16,867 bases of DNA, taken from positions 1-16,867 of the forward strand of contig CAJLNC010000055.1 in the NCBI GenBank assembly GCA_905207905.1. Direction: 5' to 3'. Positions 1 through 7,456 of this stretch are shown one piece after another. The DNA comes from an uncultured Lachnospiraceae bacterium. Lineage in GTDB: Bacteria; Bacillota_A; Clostridia; Lachnospirales; Lachnospiraceae. Within the stretch, counting starts at the first letter, position 1. Each line of letters starts with the position of its first letter. Position numbers and translations under genes: made by a program. The notes beneath the pieces are model-generated. The model was given only the letters and a program-made list of their open reading frames with translations. It had not been told where the DNA came from and ran no database searches.

Positions 1-56
1 AAAAGAATCTTTCCCTGAAAGAACGTCTTACTTCTCTGTTGAAAAAGAGAGGGTAA
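1..56 (+). CDS. minD: MinD C-terminal tip (partial, 5' end outside window)
   Basis: An open frame enters from the left edge (first full codon at position 3) and stops at TAA 54-56. The 17 visible residues, KNLSLKERLTSLLKKRG, form a short basic amphipathic stretch. That fits the C-terminal membrane-targeting helix of MinD, the Walker ATPase that recruits MinC to the membrane and is cycled by MinE. The identification rests mainly on position: the next gene, 10 bases on, is minE, and minC-minD-minE is the usual order. Too little is visible to confirm the ATPase itself. Confidence 0.6.
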   Translation, partial: KNLSLKERLTSLLKKRG

Positions 57-66
57 GGAGGGAACT

Positions 67-333
67 ATGGAAAGAATCAGCAGAATAAAAAGGCAGAGGA
101 AATCAAAAGAAAAAACCTCCGGGGAGATTGCACGTATCCGGTTAGCCGGTACTCTGGCTTCGGATTATCTGGAGTGTTCGCCGGAGCAGTTTGAGATCAT
201 GCGAAAAGAATTGCTGGAAATTCTTTCCAGATATATGGACATCAATGAGACACAGCAGATACAACTGAACATGGTTCAGGAATTAAAGCAAGGGGTTCAA
301 TATGTTAAGACAATACAAATTAAGGGACTATAG
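67..333 (+). CDS. minE: Cell division topological specificity factor MinE
   Basis: MinE stimulates MinD ATPase at the membrane and so keeps the MinCD division inhibitor away from midcell. The 88-residue product has the usual family length. Residues 18-60 contain the anti-MinCD and membrane-contact region (ARIRLAGTLASDYLECSPEQ) followed by the helix leading to KELLEILSRYMDIN, which matches the family pattern of R-L-x(3)-L-x-x-D, then S-P-E, then the ILxxIxKYxxID-like strand. The start ATG 67 is preceded by an excellent AAGGAGGG at 56-63. The gene follows minD directly, and its last 32 bases overlap the next gene (start 302), so translation of the two is probably coupled. The N-terminus is unusually rich in Lys and Arg. 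Confidence 0.92.
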   Translation: MERISRIKRQRKSKEKTSGEIARIRLAGTLASDYLECSPEQFEIMRKELLEILSRYMDINETQQIQLNMVQELKQGVQYVKTIQIKGL

Positions 334-1402
334 ATTCAGCCTGGTACTCTGGGTAGTTGCTCTTTCCACACTGGGCATTATGATCATTGGAAGCGCTCAG
401 AAAGCCTCCCAGACAAAGCAGATTTTCGGATTGATCCTGGGACTGGTGTGCATGGTGGCGGTATCTCTCATTGACTATACCTGGCTGATCAATTTCTACT
501 GGATCTACTATGTGGCAGGCATCGGGCTTCTGATGGCGGTGCTCCTTTTTGGTGTTGAGGTAAACGGGGCAAAGCGCTGGATCAATATCGGCTTTCAGTT
601 TCAACCCTCCGATGTGGCAAAGATCATTCTAATCGTGTTTTTTGCCAAGCTGTTTTCCAAGTATGAGGAAAAGATCAACACGGTAAAAATGATCCTGTTT
701 TCTCTGATTTTGTTGGGGATTCCTCTGTTTTTAATATACAAAGAACCAAATTTGTCCACAACCATTGTGACAGCCCTGGTATTTTGTGTTATAATATTCG
801 TGGCCGGTTTAAGCTACAAGATCATAGGAGGTATCCTGCTGGTGACTATTCCGATGGCGGTGATTTTGTTTACTGTGATTTTGCAGCCGGGACAGACACT
901 GATCGAGGGATATCAGGTAAACCGCATTCTTTCCTGGCTCAAACCGGAAGAGTATGTGGATATTGCAAGACAGCAGCAGAATGCTATTATTGCCATTGGT
1001 TCCGGACAACTTTATGGAAAGGGCCTGAACAATAATGCGGTATCCTCTGTCAAAAACGGAAACTTTTTTTCTGAGTCCCAGACAGACTTTATCTTTGCCG
1101 TGGCTGGGGAGGAATTAGGTTTTCTGGGCTGCTGCCTGATTGTAATTCTGGAATTTCTCATTGCTTTTGAATGTATCCGCATCGGCCGGAAAGCCAAGGA
1201 TCTGGCCGGAACTTTGATCTGCTGCGGGATGGGGGCCCTGATCATGATCCAAAGTTTCGTAAATATTGGCGTAACCACCGGGTTACTGCCCAATACCGGT
1301 ATCGCGCTGCCCTTCGTCAGTTACGGCATGACGTCGCTGGTAAGTTTTTGTATCGGCATTGGTTTTGTGCTGAATGTGGGACTGCAGATCAGGAAATATT
1401 AG
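302..1402 (+). CDS. rodA: SEDS-family peptidoglycan glycosyltransferase (FtsW/RodA/SpoVE type)
   Basis: A polytopic membrane protein of 366 residues with about ten hydrophobic segments, the normal size for RodA. SEDS proteins polymerise glycan strands from lipid II together with a class B penicillin-binding protein. Family motifs appear in order: NGAKRWI near 83-89 with QPSDVAKI following; EPNLSTTIV near 144; GSGQLYGKG near 235; SQTDFIFAVAGEELG near 259-273; and TGIALPFVSYG near 332-342. Asp262 in QTDFIF corresponds to the catalytic Asp of this family. The start ATG 302 lies inside minE with AAGGGG upstream. Division-specific FtsW and elongation-specific RodA cannot be told apart from sequence alone; length and the min-operon setting favour RodA. 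No partner PBP is adjacent. Confidence 0.9.
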   Translation: MLRQYKLRDYRFSLVLWVVALSTLGIMIIGSAQKASQTKQIFGLILGLVCMVAVSLIDYTWLINFYWIYYVAGIGLLMAVLLFGVEVNGAKRWINIGFQFQPSDVAKIILIVFFAKLFSKYEEKINTVKMILFSLILLGIPLFLIYKEPNLSTTIVTALVFCVIIFVAGLSYKIIGGILLVTIPMAVILFTVILQPGQTLIEGYQVNRILSWLKPEEYVDIARQQQNAIIAIGSGQLYGKGLNNNAVSSVKNGNFFSESQTDFIFAVAGEELGFLGCCLIVILEFLIAFECIRIGRKAKDLAGTLICCGMGALIMIQSFVNIGVTTGLLPNTGIALPFVSYGMTSLVSFCIGIGFVLNVGLQIRKY

Positions 1403-1426
1403 AAGGTTTTTAGGAGGTTTTCACTT

Positions 1427-1822
1427 ATGAATATTGGATTTATTGCCCATGATGCAAAGAAAAAATTAATGCAGAACTGCTGCATTGCCTACCGGGGTAT
1501 TCTGTTAAAAAATGAATTGTATGCTACCGGTACGACAGGTCGGCTTATTGAGGAGGCCACCGGACTTTCGGTGCACAAATTTCTGGCCGGTCATGTGGGG
1601 GGAGAGCAACAGATGGGAGCTATGATTGAACAAAATCAATTGGATCTGGTGCTGTTTTTCCGGGATCCCAATACGCCAAAGGTGACGGAACCGGATATAA
1701 CCAAGGTGATCCGCATGTGTGATATTCACAATATTCCTCTGGCTACCAACATTGCTTCCGCAGAAGTTCTGCTGAAATCATTAGAACGAGGAGATCTTGA
1801 GTGGCGTGAAATGTACAAATAA
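1427..1822 (+). CDS. mgsA: Methylglyoxal synthase family protein with altered active site
   Basis: Methylglyoxal synthase turns dihydroxyacetone phosphate into methylglyoxal and phosphate. The 131-residue product has the family fold markers: IAHDAKKK (6-13), YATGTTGRLIEEATGL (32-47), the GGEQQMGAMI loop (58-67), FFRDP (77-81) and IPLATNIASAEVLL (103-116). Aligned by eye to the E. coli enzyme, the catalytic base Asp71 (GGDQQ) is Glu60 here. The active-site His98 is Thr87, and the phosphate-site Ser65 is Ala54. Asp80 and Asp90, equivalent to Asp91 and Asp101, are kept. It may therefore be a weak or different enzyme, or a ligand-binding relative. AGGAGG at 1412-1417 supports ATG 1427. The 3' end overlaps the next gene by 26 bases, so it belongs to the min operon. 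Confidence 0.83.
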   Translation: MNIGFIAHDAKKKLMQNCCIAYRGILLKNELYATGTTGRLIEEATGLSVHKFLAGHVGGEQQMGAMIEQNQLDLVLFFRDPNTPKVTEPDITKVIRMCDIHNIPLATNIASAEVLLKSLERGDLEWREMYK

Positions 1823-2891
1823 GGAGACTGCGCAGGAACGTTCCTATTATACAGAGCGGGAATGGGCCAGAATTACGGCAAAAGAAGAGGAAGAGAAAAA
1901 ACATCAGCGAAAGCTGGCCATATTTTTAGGGATACTGACAGCCGTCACTCTGCTGATGTGCTACCTGGTATATTTTTTTGTAATCCGTTCCCATGACTAT
2001 GAACTGGATCATCCCTTTGCCTCAAATGACAGAGTCTATGGGATTCAGAGCGGCCTTACCGTTTCCGACACGGCAGAAAGCTTTGCCGCCAATTTGTGTG
2101 TCACAGACCAGGATGTAAACAATACTCTGCCCATCGGGGCATACAGCGCAGCGCTTTTTGATTTAAACGGCAGGCAGGTGGTTTACGGAAGAGATCTTTT
2201 TACCAAACGTTCCCCTGCCAGCCTTACGAAGATCATGACTGCCATGGTAGCACTAAAATACGGTAATCTGGATGATATGGTGACTGTGACGGAGACTGCC
2301 CTGGATATTGAGTACGGTTCTTCCGTCTGCGATATCAAGGTGGGAGACCGGCTTTCCTTAAAGCAGCTTCTCTACGGATTGATGATCGCTTCCGGAAATG
2401 ATGCTGCCATGATGATTGCAGAGCATGTGGGGGGATCCGTGGCCGGTTTTGTGGATCTGATGAATCAGGAAGCGCGGGCTCTTGGAGCTACGGGCACTCA
2501 TTTTACCAATCCCCACGGTCTTACGGATTCCGACCATTATACTACCGCCTATGACCTTTATCTTATGTTTCAGGCAGCTATGGAATATGATGTGTTTATG
2601 GACATGATTAACCGGAAGAATTATTATGCAGAGTACACCAGAGTGGACGGCTCTGCAGTGGCAGTTACCTGGGAATCCACTAATCACTATTTTACCAGTC
2701 TGGCAGATGCACCGGACAATGTGATCGTTTACGGAGGAAAAACCGGTACCACAGATGATGCAGGAGCCTGCCTGTCTCTTCTGGCAAAAGATCTTTACGG
2801 AAACCCCTATCTGGCTGTGGTTCTCCATGCCGGAAACAAAGACGAGCTGTATCAGGAAATGAATCAGATATTGTCCCTGATCGAGAATTAA
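1797..2891 (+). CDS. Membrane-anchored D-alanyl-D-alanine carboxypeptidase (peptidase S11)
   Basis: A low-molecular-weight penicillin-binding protein that trims the terminal D-Ala from peptidoglycan stem peptides outside the cell. All three catalytic motifs are present: SLTK at 142-145 (nucleophile Ser142), SGN at 199-201 and KTG at 315-317. Instead of a cleaved signal peptide there is a charged cytoplasmic N-terminus (about 38 residues) and one membrane helix at about 40-63, so it is a type II anchored protein. The C-terminal beta-rich domain and membrane helix of PBP5 are missing. The frame has no ATG before the helix. TTG 1797 follows GAGGAG (1788-1793) with a tight 3-base gap; GTG 1806 is the alternative start. 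It overlaps the methylglyoxal synthase homologue by 26 bases and closes the operon. Confidence 0.9.
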   Translation: MSGVKCTNKETAQERSYYTEREWARITAKEEEEKKHQRKLAIFLGILTAVTLLMCYLVYFFVIRSHDYELDHPFASNDRVYGIQSGLTVSDTAESFAANLCVTDQDVNNTLPIGAYSAALFDLNGRQVVYGRDLFTKRSPASLTKIMTAMVALKYGNLDDMVTVTETALDIEYGSSVCDIKVGDRLSLKQLLYGLMIASGNDAAMMIAEHVGGSVAGFVDLMNQEARALGATGTHFTNPHGLTDSDHYTTAYDLYLMFQAAMEYDVFMDMINRKNYYAEYTRVDGSAVAVTWESTNHYFTSLADAPDNVIVYGGKTGTTDDAGACLSLLAKDLYGNPYLAVVLHAGNKDELYQEMNQILSLIEN

Positions 2892-2894
2892 CAG

Positions 2895-2923
2895 TTGTAT
2901 TTTAGCGGTAAATAGTCTATAAT
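2895..2923 (+). promoter_or_regulatory. Candidate sigma-A promoter for the P-loop gene
   Basis: TTGTAT (2895-2900) and a perfect TATAAT (2918-2923) are separated by exactly 17 bases in the 75-base gap after the carboxypeptidase gene. A second TATAAT lies at 2929-2934 but has no matching -35. The P-loop gene is therefore probably transcribed independently of the min operon. Confidence 0.6.
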
Positions 2924-2966
2924 TGTTTTATAATATTTTTATCCGATACTGAAGGAGGAGATTACA

Positions 2967-3386
2967 ATGATACAATTAATCATAGGCGAGAAGGGCAAGG
3001 GTAAAACAAAAGTTCTTTTAGAAAAGGCAAACACAGAGATCAAGAACGCACACGGAAACATGGTTTACATTGATAAGAGCGGACAGCATATGTATGAGCT
3101 GAATAACAAGATTCGTCTTGTGGATGCTACCACTTTTCCGCTTGTAAACAGTGATGAATTTCTTGGTTTCATCTGCGGGGTGATTTCCCAGGATCATGAT
3201 CTGGAGCAGATGTATCTTGACAGTTTTTTAAAAATCGCACATCTGGAAGGTGAAGATGTGGCTCCTGCACTGGACAAGCTGGCCAAGATCAGTGAGCAGT
3301 TCCAGGTAAACTTTGTTATCAGTATCTCCTTAACCAGAGATCAGTTACCGGATTCTATGAAAGAGAACGTAATTGCTGAATTGTAA
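2967..3386 (+). CDS. Small P-loop protein of unknown function
   Basis: The 139-residue product begins with a beta strand and a Walker A loop, IIGEKGKGKTK (5-15), fitting GxxxxGKT, so it probably binds a nucleotide. No clear Walker B acidic motif is visible; strand candidates are NMVYID (31-36) and NFVISISL near 115. It is acidic and lacks membrane segments. Similar short clostridial proteins are often labelled 'PilT-like', but nothing here points to pilus retraction and no pilus genes are nearby. GAAGGAGGAG upstream supports ATG 2967. The gene has its own promoter and is followed by a large hairpin, so it looks monocistronic. The function is not known to me. Confidence 0.7.
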   Translation: MIQLIIGEKGKGKTKVLLEKANTEIKNAHGNMVYIDKSGQHMYELNNKIRLVDATTFPLVNSDEFLGFICGVISQDHDLEQMYLDSFLKIAHLEGEDVAPALDKLAKISEQFQVNFVISISLTRDQLPDSMKENVIAEL

Positions 3387-3398
3387 GATTGACTACAT

Positions 3399-3525
3399 AA
3401 AAGGGGCGGCTGCAAAATGCTGATCGTGCCGGATAGTTCCTGTACTTTTCCTAAGAAATAGGATTGTTTTCTTGAGAAAAGCGCCAGGAAAGTTCCGCAG
3501 ATCCTGTTTTGTGATCGCCCCTTTT
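3399..3525 (+). ncRNA. Long imperfect hairpin: structured RNA or composite bidirectional terminator
   Basis: The two halves of this 127-base stretch pair almost end to end: AAAAGGGGCG (3399-3408) with 3516-3525; CAAAA (3413-3417) with 3507-3511; GATC (3422-3425) with 3500-3503; TGC and GGA (3427-3433) with 3494-3499; TTCCTG (3437-3442) with 3485-3490; CTTTTC (3445-3450) with 3476-3481. A small CCTA/TAGG hairpin sits at the tip (3450-3462). The 3' arm ends in CGCCCC followed by five T, and the complementary strand ends in the same way. It lies between convergent genes, so termination in both directions is the simplest role. The length and regular internal loops are more than a terminator needs and also suggest a stable 6S-like small RNA. 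Confidence 0.5.
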
Positions 3526-3549
3526 TCATGAGATAGGAAATTTTCTTCC

Positions 3550-3768
3550 TTATTCGGTAGTTGTGCCGAAACGGTTTACCCGCCCGTAAAGGCTGAGAAG
3601 ATATAATCCGGCAAGCCCTACCAGAGCATAGATCACTCTGGACAGCCAGGACATATTCCCAAAGAGAAAATTTACCAGATCAAATCGAAAGAAGCCAATC
3701 AGCCCCCAGTTTACTGCTCCTACAATCACCAGGGTGAGAGAGGTGTAATCCCAAAATTTAGAACTCAT
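3550..3768 (-). CDS. DUF378 family small membrane protein
   Basis: The 72-residue product has two hydrophobic segments (about 8-27 and 42-60) and the family signature NWGLIGFFRFDLVNFLFG (20-37), followed by IYALVGLAGLYLL (46-58). DUF378 (YuzA-type) proteins are short membrane proteins with no known function. GGAGG six to ten bases upstream on the minus strand supports the ATG at 3768. It stands alone, convergent with the P-loop gene and divergent from the HlyD-like gene, with 120 bases between the divergent starts. I saw no convincing promoter for it. Confidence 0.9.
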   Translation of the reverse strand: MSSKFWDYTSLTLVIVGAVNWGLIGFFRFDLVNFLFGNMSWLSRVIYALVGLAGLYLLSLYGRVNRFGTTTE

Positions 3769-3835
3769 AGTTTATTCCTCCTTATCATGTCAATTTTATT
3801 TTTTCCAGTTTGTATTTTTTTATGCAAAACTACGG

Positions 3836-3864
3836 TTGAGATAAAGGAGAGAACGTGCTAAAAT
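3836..3864 (+). promoter_or_regulatory. Promoter of the HlyD-yggS-sepF gene run
   Basis: TTGAGA (3836-3841), a 17-base spacer, then TAAAAT (3859-3864) preceded by TGC, giving an extended -10. Transcription would begin near 3871, only about 18 bases before the start codon. It probably drives the following co-directional genes. Confidence 0.7.
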
Positions 3865-3871
3865 AAACCGG

Positions 3872-3879
3872 AGAGGAGG
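3872..3879 (+). promoter_or_regulatory. Ribosome binding site fixing a TTG start
   Basis: AGAGGAGG nine bases before TTG 3889. There is no ATG in frame before residue 33, inside the membrane helix, so this site decides the start of the HlyD-like protein. Confidence 0.7.
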
Positions 3880-3888
3880 CCCGGACTT

Positions 3889-5247
3889 TTGGCTGGAAAA
3901 AAATCTAATAGGAAAATTACTAAATACAGACGGTATTCCGTAATAAATATTGGTACAATTCTGTTTGGTATCATTTTTATTTATATGATCGCCTGTATTT
4001 TTCTTTATGCAACCACAGAACATGTTACTTCTTATGAAGTGATCTCAGGATCTATTTCCGGAAATTATCGATACCGTGCGTTGGCTCTGAAGACCGAAGC
4101 GGTTGTCACGGCTCCTCAAAGCGGAAAAGTGACTTATTATGCCAGAGAAGGCGCTAAGGCAAGCGCAGGTTCCACAGTTTGCTCCATCAATGAGGCCGGT
4201 GTAGACGCTTCTGCCTTAGGCAATCTGGAGCTTGATGCGGAGGATTACTCAAATTTAAAAAATACGATGTCTTCCTTTGCATTAAATTTTGATGACAGCA
4301 GTTTTCAGAATGTCTATGATTTTAAAGCGGATCTGGAAAGCTACATCCTTCAGCAGTCCCAGACCAGTACCGGCACTGCCATCGGCATGAATCAGTGTAC
4401 CGCGCCTGCCTCCGGCTTTGTGGTGTACGCAGTAGACTCTCTGGAAAATCTTACAGAACAGGAGATTACCCCTGAGCTTTTTGACCAGAACAGTTATGAA
4501 AAAACGAATCTGCGTTTTAACGGAACAGCCACTGCCGGAAGCCCTCTGTTTAAGATGGTGACAGATGAAAACTGGGCGCTGTATTTTCCGCTGGACACAA
4601 GCCTGGCTACGGAATTAATGGATCGTTCTTCCATAAGATTCCGCTTTCTGAAGGATGACAATACTTTCACTGCAAAGTTTTCTATTATCCAAAATGATGG
4701 GAACTATTTCGGCAAAATCGCTTTGAATAATTCGCTGATCCGGTACGTCTCAGACCGTTATCTGGAGATTGAGCTTCTTCTAAGCCGAAAAGAAGGGCTT
4801 AAAATTCCAACCTCTGCGATTGCAGAAAAGGAATTTTACAAGATACCCAAAGAATATGTGACAGATAATTCGGGAACCCAAAAGGAAGTAGCGATTCTCA
4901 GGGAGACCTTCAACAATGACGGGTCTTCTTCTGTAAAAAATGTGATTGCCACTGTTTACGGAAGAACCGAGGACTCTATTCTGGTGAGTACAGATTTGTT
5001 CCAGCCCGGAGATTATGTGCTGATGCAGGATACCAATAAAAAATATCAGATCCAGGAAAACAATGTAGAGACTATTCAGGGTGTTTACAATATTAATAAA
5101 GGGTATGCCGTATTCCGCGAGGTGACGGTGATTGATGAAAATGAAGAATTTTGCATTGTAGAATCCAACAATGTCTATGGATTAGATACGCATGATTTTA
5201 TTGCCATGGACGCCGCAACTGTGGATAATGATGACATCATCAGTTAG
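3889..5247 (+). CDS. HlyD-like single-pass extracytoplasmic protein
   Basis: The 452-residue product has a basic cytoplasmic N-terminus, one membrane helix (about 19-41), then a long extracytoplasmic part. Residues 72-102 resemble the first half of a biotinyl/lipoyl hairpin (VTAPQSGKVTYYAREGAKAS), as in HlyD and RND-type adaptors. A second such half may start near CTAPASGFVVYAVDSLE (164-180). The beta-rich region towards 350-440 fits barrel and membrane-proximal domains. Adaptors normally work with a transporter, but none is encoded nearby, and this family is often found next to yggS and sepF in related bacteria. A role in envelope or division is an inference. The start is TTG with a strong ribosome binding site. 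Confidence 0.75.
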   Translation: MAGKKSNRKITKYRRYSVINIGTILFGIIFIYMIACIFLYATTEHVTSYEVISGSISGNYRYRALALKTEAVVTAPQSGKVTYYAREGAKASAGSTVCSINEAGVDASALGNLELDAEDYSNLKNTMSSFALNFDDSSFQNVYDFKADLESYILQQSQTSTGTAIGMNQCTAPASGFVVYAVDSLENLTEQEITPELFDQNSYEKTNLRFNGTATAGSPLFKMVTDENWALYFPLDTSLATELMDRSSIRFRFLKDDNTFTAKFSIIQNDGNYFGKIALNNSLIRYVSDRYLEIELLLSRKEGLKIPTSAIAEKEFYKIPKEYVTDNSGTQKEVAILRETFNNDGSSSVKNVIATVYGRTEDSILVSTDLFQPGDYVLMQDTNKKYQIQENNVETIQGVYNINKGYAVFREVTVIDENEEFCIVESNNVYGLDTHDFIAMDAATVDNDDIIS

Positions 5248-5308
5248 CGCGGATATTTTTAGATCATGCATACCGGCATTTTGCCAAATCAGGAAAAGAG
5301 GGGACATT

Positions 5309-5995
5309 ATGATAAAAGAGCAATTAAGAGACGTACAGCAGAGAATAGAAGCCGCCTGTCTGCGGGCAGGCAGAAACCCTAAAGAAGTGACTTTAATTGC
5401 AGTAAGCAAGACAAAGCCTGTCTCTATGATCCAGGAGGTTCTGGAGGAGGGAGTTGCAGATTTTGGTGAAAATAAGCCTCAGGAGCTTCGAGATAAGTAT
5501 GAGGTGCTGCCAGAAGACCTTCGATGGCATTTGATTGGCCATTTGCAGAGAAATAAGATCAAATATATTATTGACAAGGCTTGTATGATTCATTCTGTGG
5601 AATCTGTGCGGCTTGCGCAAGCCATTGATCAGGAAGCCGAAAAGCATGGTCTTATTATGCCGGTGCTGGTAGAAGTAAATGTTGCCAGAGAGGAAAGTAA
5701 ATTTGGAATCATGCCCGAGGAAACGCTTGATTTTGTGCAGGAGATTGCCCAATTTCCCCATATCCAGATTCAGGGATTGATGACGATTGCCCCGTTTACG
5801 GAGAACCCGGAAGAAAATCGTCAATATTTTAAAAAATTAAAAAAATTACAGGTTGACATAGCGGCCAAAAACATTGATAATGTTTGTATGTGCCATTTAA
5901 GCATGGGCATGACGGGAGACTATGAAGTGGCCATAGAAGAGGGCGCTACCATGGTGCGTGTGGGAACCGGAATTTTTGGAACACGTAATCCATAA
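5309..5995 (+). CDS. yggS: YggS/PROSC family pyridoxal phosphate homeostasis protein
   Basis: A PLP-binding alanine-racemase-type TIM barrel without known enzyme activity that buffers PLP and affects amino-acid and keto-acid balance. In the 228-residue product the PLP lysine is Lys34 in AVSKTKP (31-37). Other signatures are FGENKPQEL (52-60), WHLIGHLQRNK (72-82), the LSMGMTGDYEVAI stretch near 195-207 and VRVGTGIFG close to the C-terminus. ATG 5309 is preferred to upstream in-frame starts because GAGGGG lies just before it and the protein then begins at the usual family position. It follows the HlyD-like gene by 61 bases and precedes sepF by 22, the classic yggS(ylmE)-sepF pairing of Firmicutes. 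Confidence 0.95.
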   Translation: MIKEQLRDVQQRIEAACLRAGRNPKEVTLIAVSKTKPVSMIQEVLEEGVADFGENKPQELRDKYEVLPEDLRWHLIGHLQRNKIKYIIDKACMIHSVESVRLAQAIDQEAEKHGLIMPVLVEVNVAREESKFGIMPEETLDFVQEIAQFPHIQIQGLMTIAPFTENPEENRQYFKKLKKLQVDIAAKNIDNVCMCHLSMGMTGDYEVAIEEGATMVRVGTGIFGTRNP

Positions 5996-6017
5996 GTACT
6001 TAGTAAGGAGATTAAGA

Positions 6018-6605
6018 ATGAGCGTTTTAGATAAATTTTTAAATGCAATGAAACTCAACGATGATGACGGATTTGATGAGGACGATTATCTGGATGAGGA
6101 AATTGATGATTATGAGGAGCCACGTTCCAGACGACGTCTGATAAAATCCAGAGAGGACGAGGATGATCTCTTTGAGGATTATGGAACCGGCACTGCCGCA
6201 GCCAGTGAGAGCCGCAGCGTTTCCGCTTCTTCTAAGGATAAACAGACTGCTTCCGCAAAGACTGCCAAATCTTCAAAGATCTCTCCCATTCGGCCCAGAA
6301 AAGCAGGTGCGCCCGGTATGGAGGTCTGTGTGATCAAACCTCATACTATGGAGGATTCCAGAGAGATCACAGAGACCCTGCTGGCTAACTGTACGGTTGT
6401 TTTGAATATGGAGGGACTGGATCTGGATATTGCCCAGAGAATCATTGATTTTGCTTCCGGTTCCTGCTATGCGATTGACGGAAACCTTCAGAAGATCAGC
6501 AACTATATTTTTATTATTACCCCTGCCTCTGTGGATATTTCCGGTGATTTCCAGGAGATTCTCACCGGAGCCTTTGATGTTCCTTCCTTTGAGAAGAAGT
6601 TCTAA
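6018..6605 (+). CDS. sepF: Cell division protein SepF
   Basis: SepF tethers and bundles FtsZ at the division site. The 195-residue product has the three expected parts. First is an N-terminal amphipathic helix (MSVLDKFLNAMKL) for membrane binding. Next is an acidic, then Ser/Ala/Lys-rich linker (14-98). Last is the compact SepF core (about 100-176, VVLNMEGLDLDIAQRIIDFASG and ISNYIFIITPASVDISG) that dimerises and binds the FtsZ tail. Some 20 residues follow the core. TAAGGAG at 6004-6010 places the start at ATG 6018. The linker is long and its first third very acidic. The gene sits between yggS and ylmH, with only five bases to ylmH. Confidence 0.95.
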   Translation: MSVLDKFLNAMKLNDDDGFDEDDYLDEEIDDYEEPRSRRRLIKSREDEDDLFEDYGTGTAAASESRSVSASSKDKQTASAKTAKSSKISPIRPRKAGAPGMEVCVIKPHTMEDSREITETLLANCTVVLNMEGLDLDIAQRIIDFASGSCYAIDGNLQKISNYIFIITPASVDISGDFQEILTGAFDVPSFEKKF

Positions 6606-6610
6606 GCCTT

Positions 6611-7369
6611 ATGACCAGAGAAGAGGAATTATTTCAAAAACGTCTGCTGGACCTGGCTGATGCAGCCTGGAAGCGAGGCATTGTCACCTTCACAGATTTT
6701 CTGAATCTGAATGAACAGAATATTTATCACAGCATCTTGCCGAAGCTTTCTTTTGTCCAAAGTCAAAGTTTCGGCGGATATGAAAATGCAGAGCGTCAGA
6801 TGGTGGCCTTTTTTCCTTCTGATGCTTTTTATCTTGAAGTTTCTTATCCCATGGTCTGTCTGAAGATCAGCCCGCTAAGCAAAAAATTTTCAGATACCCT
6901 AACCCATAGGGATTATTTGGGTTCTCTTATGAATCTTGGGGTAGAGCGCAGCAAAATGGGCGATATTTTGCTCCAGGATCAGGATGCCTTTCTGTTTTGT
7001 CAGGAGGCCATAGGAGAATTTCTGTCAGTGGAACTGACCAGAGTCCGCCATACCAGCGTGCAGTGTAGTCTCTGTCCACTGGAAGACTTTCATTATACCC
7101 CGAAGCTTATGGAGATCACCGGGACGGTGGCCTCCGTCCGTCTGGACGCTCTGCTTTCGCTTGCTTTCCAGACTTCCAGAAGCAGCCTTACGGGACTGAT
7201 GGAAGGCGGGAAAACTTTTGTAAATGGCCGCCTGATTACCAGCAATGGTTACCATGTAAAAGAGGGAGATCTGATCTCTTTGAGAGGCTATGGCCGTTTC
7301 CAATACGAGGGGATCCTTTCTGTCACGAAAAAAGGACGGAATCTGGTGCGCCTCTGGAAATATGTATGA
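6611..7369 (+). CDS. ylmH: YlmH family S4-domain RNA-binding protein
   Basis: YlmH proteins bind RNA through a C-terminal S4 domain; in Bacillus the protein is linked to rescue of stalled 50S-peptidyl-tRNA complexes. The 252-residue product shows the family signatures FGGYENAERQMVAFFP (54-69) and LTHRDYLGSLMNLGVERSKMGDIL (split 97-120). An S4 domain follows at about 174-235 (VRLDALLSLAFQTSRS, then KTFVNGRLITSNGYHVKEGD). The length is typical. The start is five bases after sepF with only a weak purine stretch upstream, so translation is probably coupled to sepF. In many relatives divIVA comes next; here aroB follows after 75-87 bases. Confidence 0.92.
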   Translation: MTREEELFQKRLLDLADAAWKRGIVTFTDFLNLNEQNIYHSILPKLSFVQSQSFGGYENAERQMVAFFPSDAFYLEVSYPMVCLKISPLSKKFSDTLTHRDYLGSLMNLGVERSKMGDILLQDQDAFLFCQEAIGEFLSVELTRVRHTSVQCSLCPLEDFHYTPKLMEITGTVASVRLDALLSLAFQTSRSSLTGLMEGGKTFVNGRLITSNGYHVKEGDLISLRGYGRFQYEGILSVTKKGRNLVRLWKYV

Positions 7370-7393
7370 TGAAAAGAAAGGTATCTGAATCAT

Positions 7394-7411
7394 CAGAGCG
7401 TTACAGCTCTG
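7394..7411 (+). other. Small hairpin between ylmH and aroB
   Basis: CAGAGC (7394-7399) and GCTCTG (7406-7411) form a 6-bp stem with a 6-base loop. No T-run follows, so it is not an intrinsic terminator and the operon probably reads through. Confidence 0.35.
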
Positions 7412-7456
7412 CCCACAGGTGCGCGCCGGAGAAAGGTCGGCAGAATGGAGATTGAT

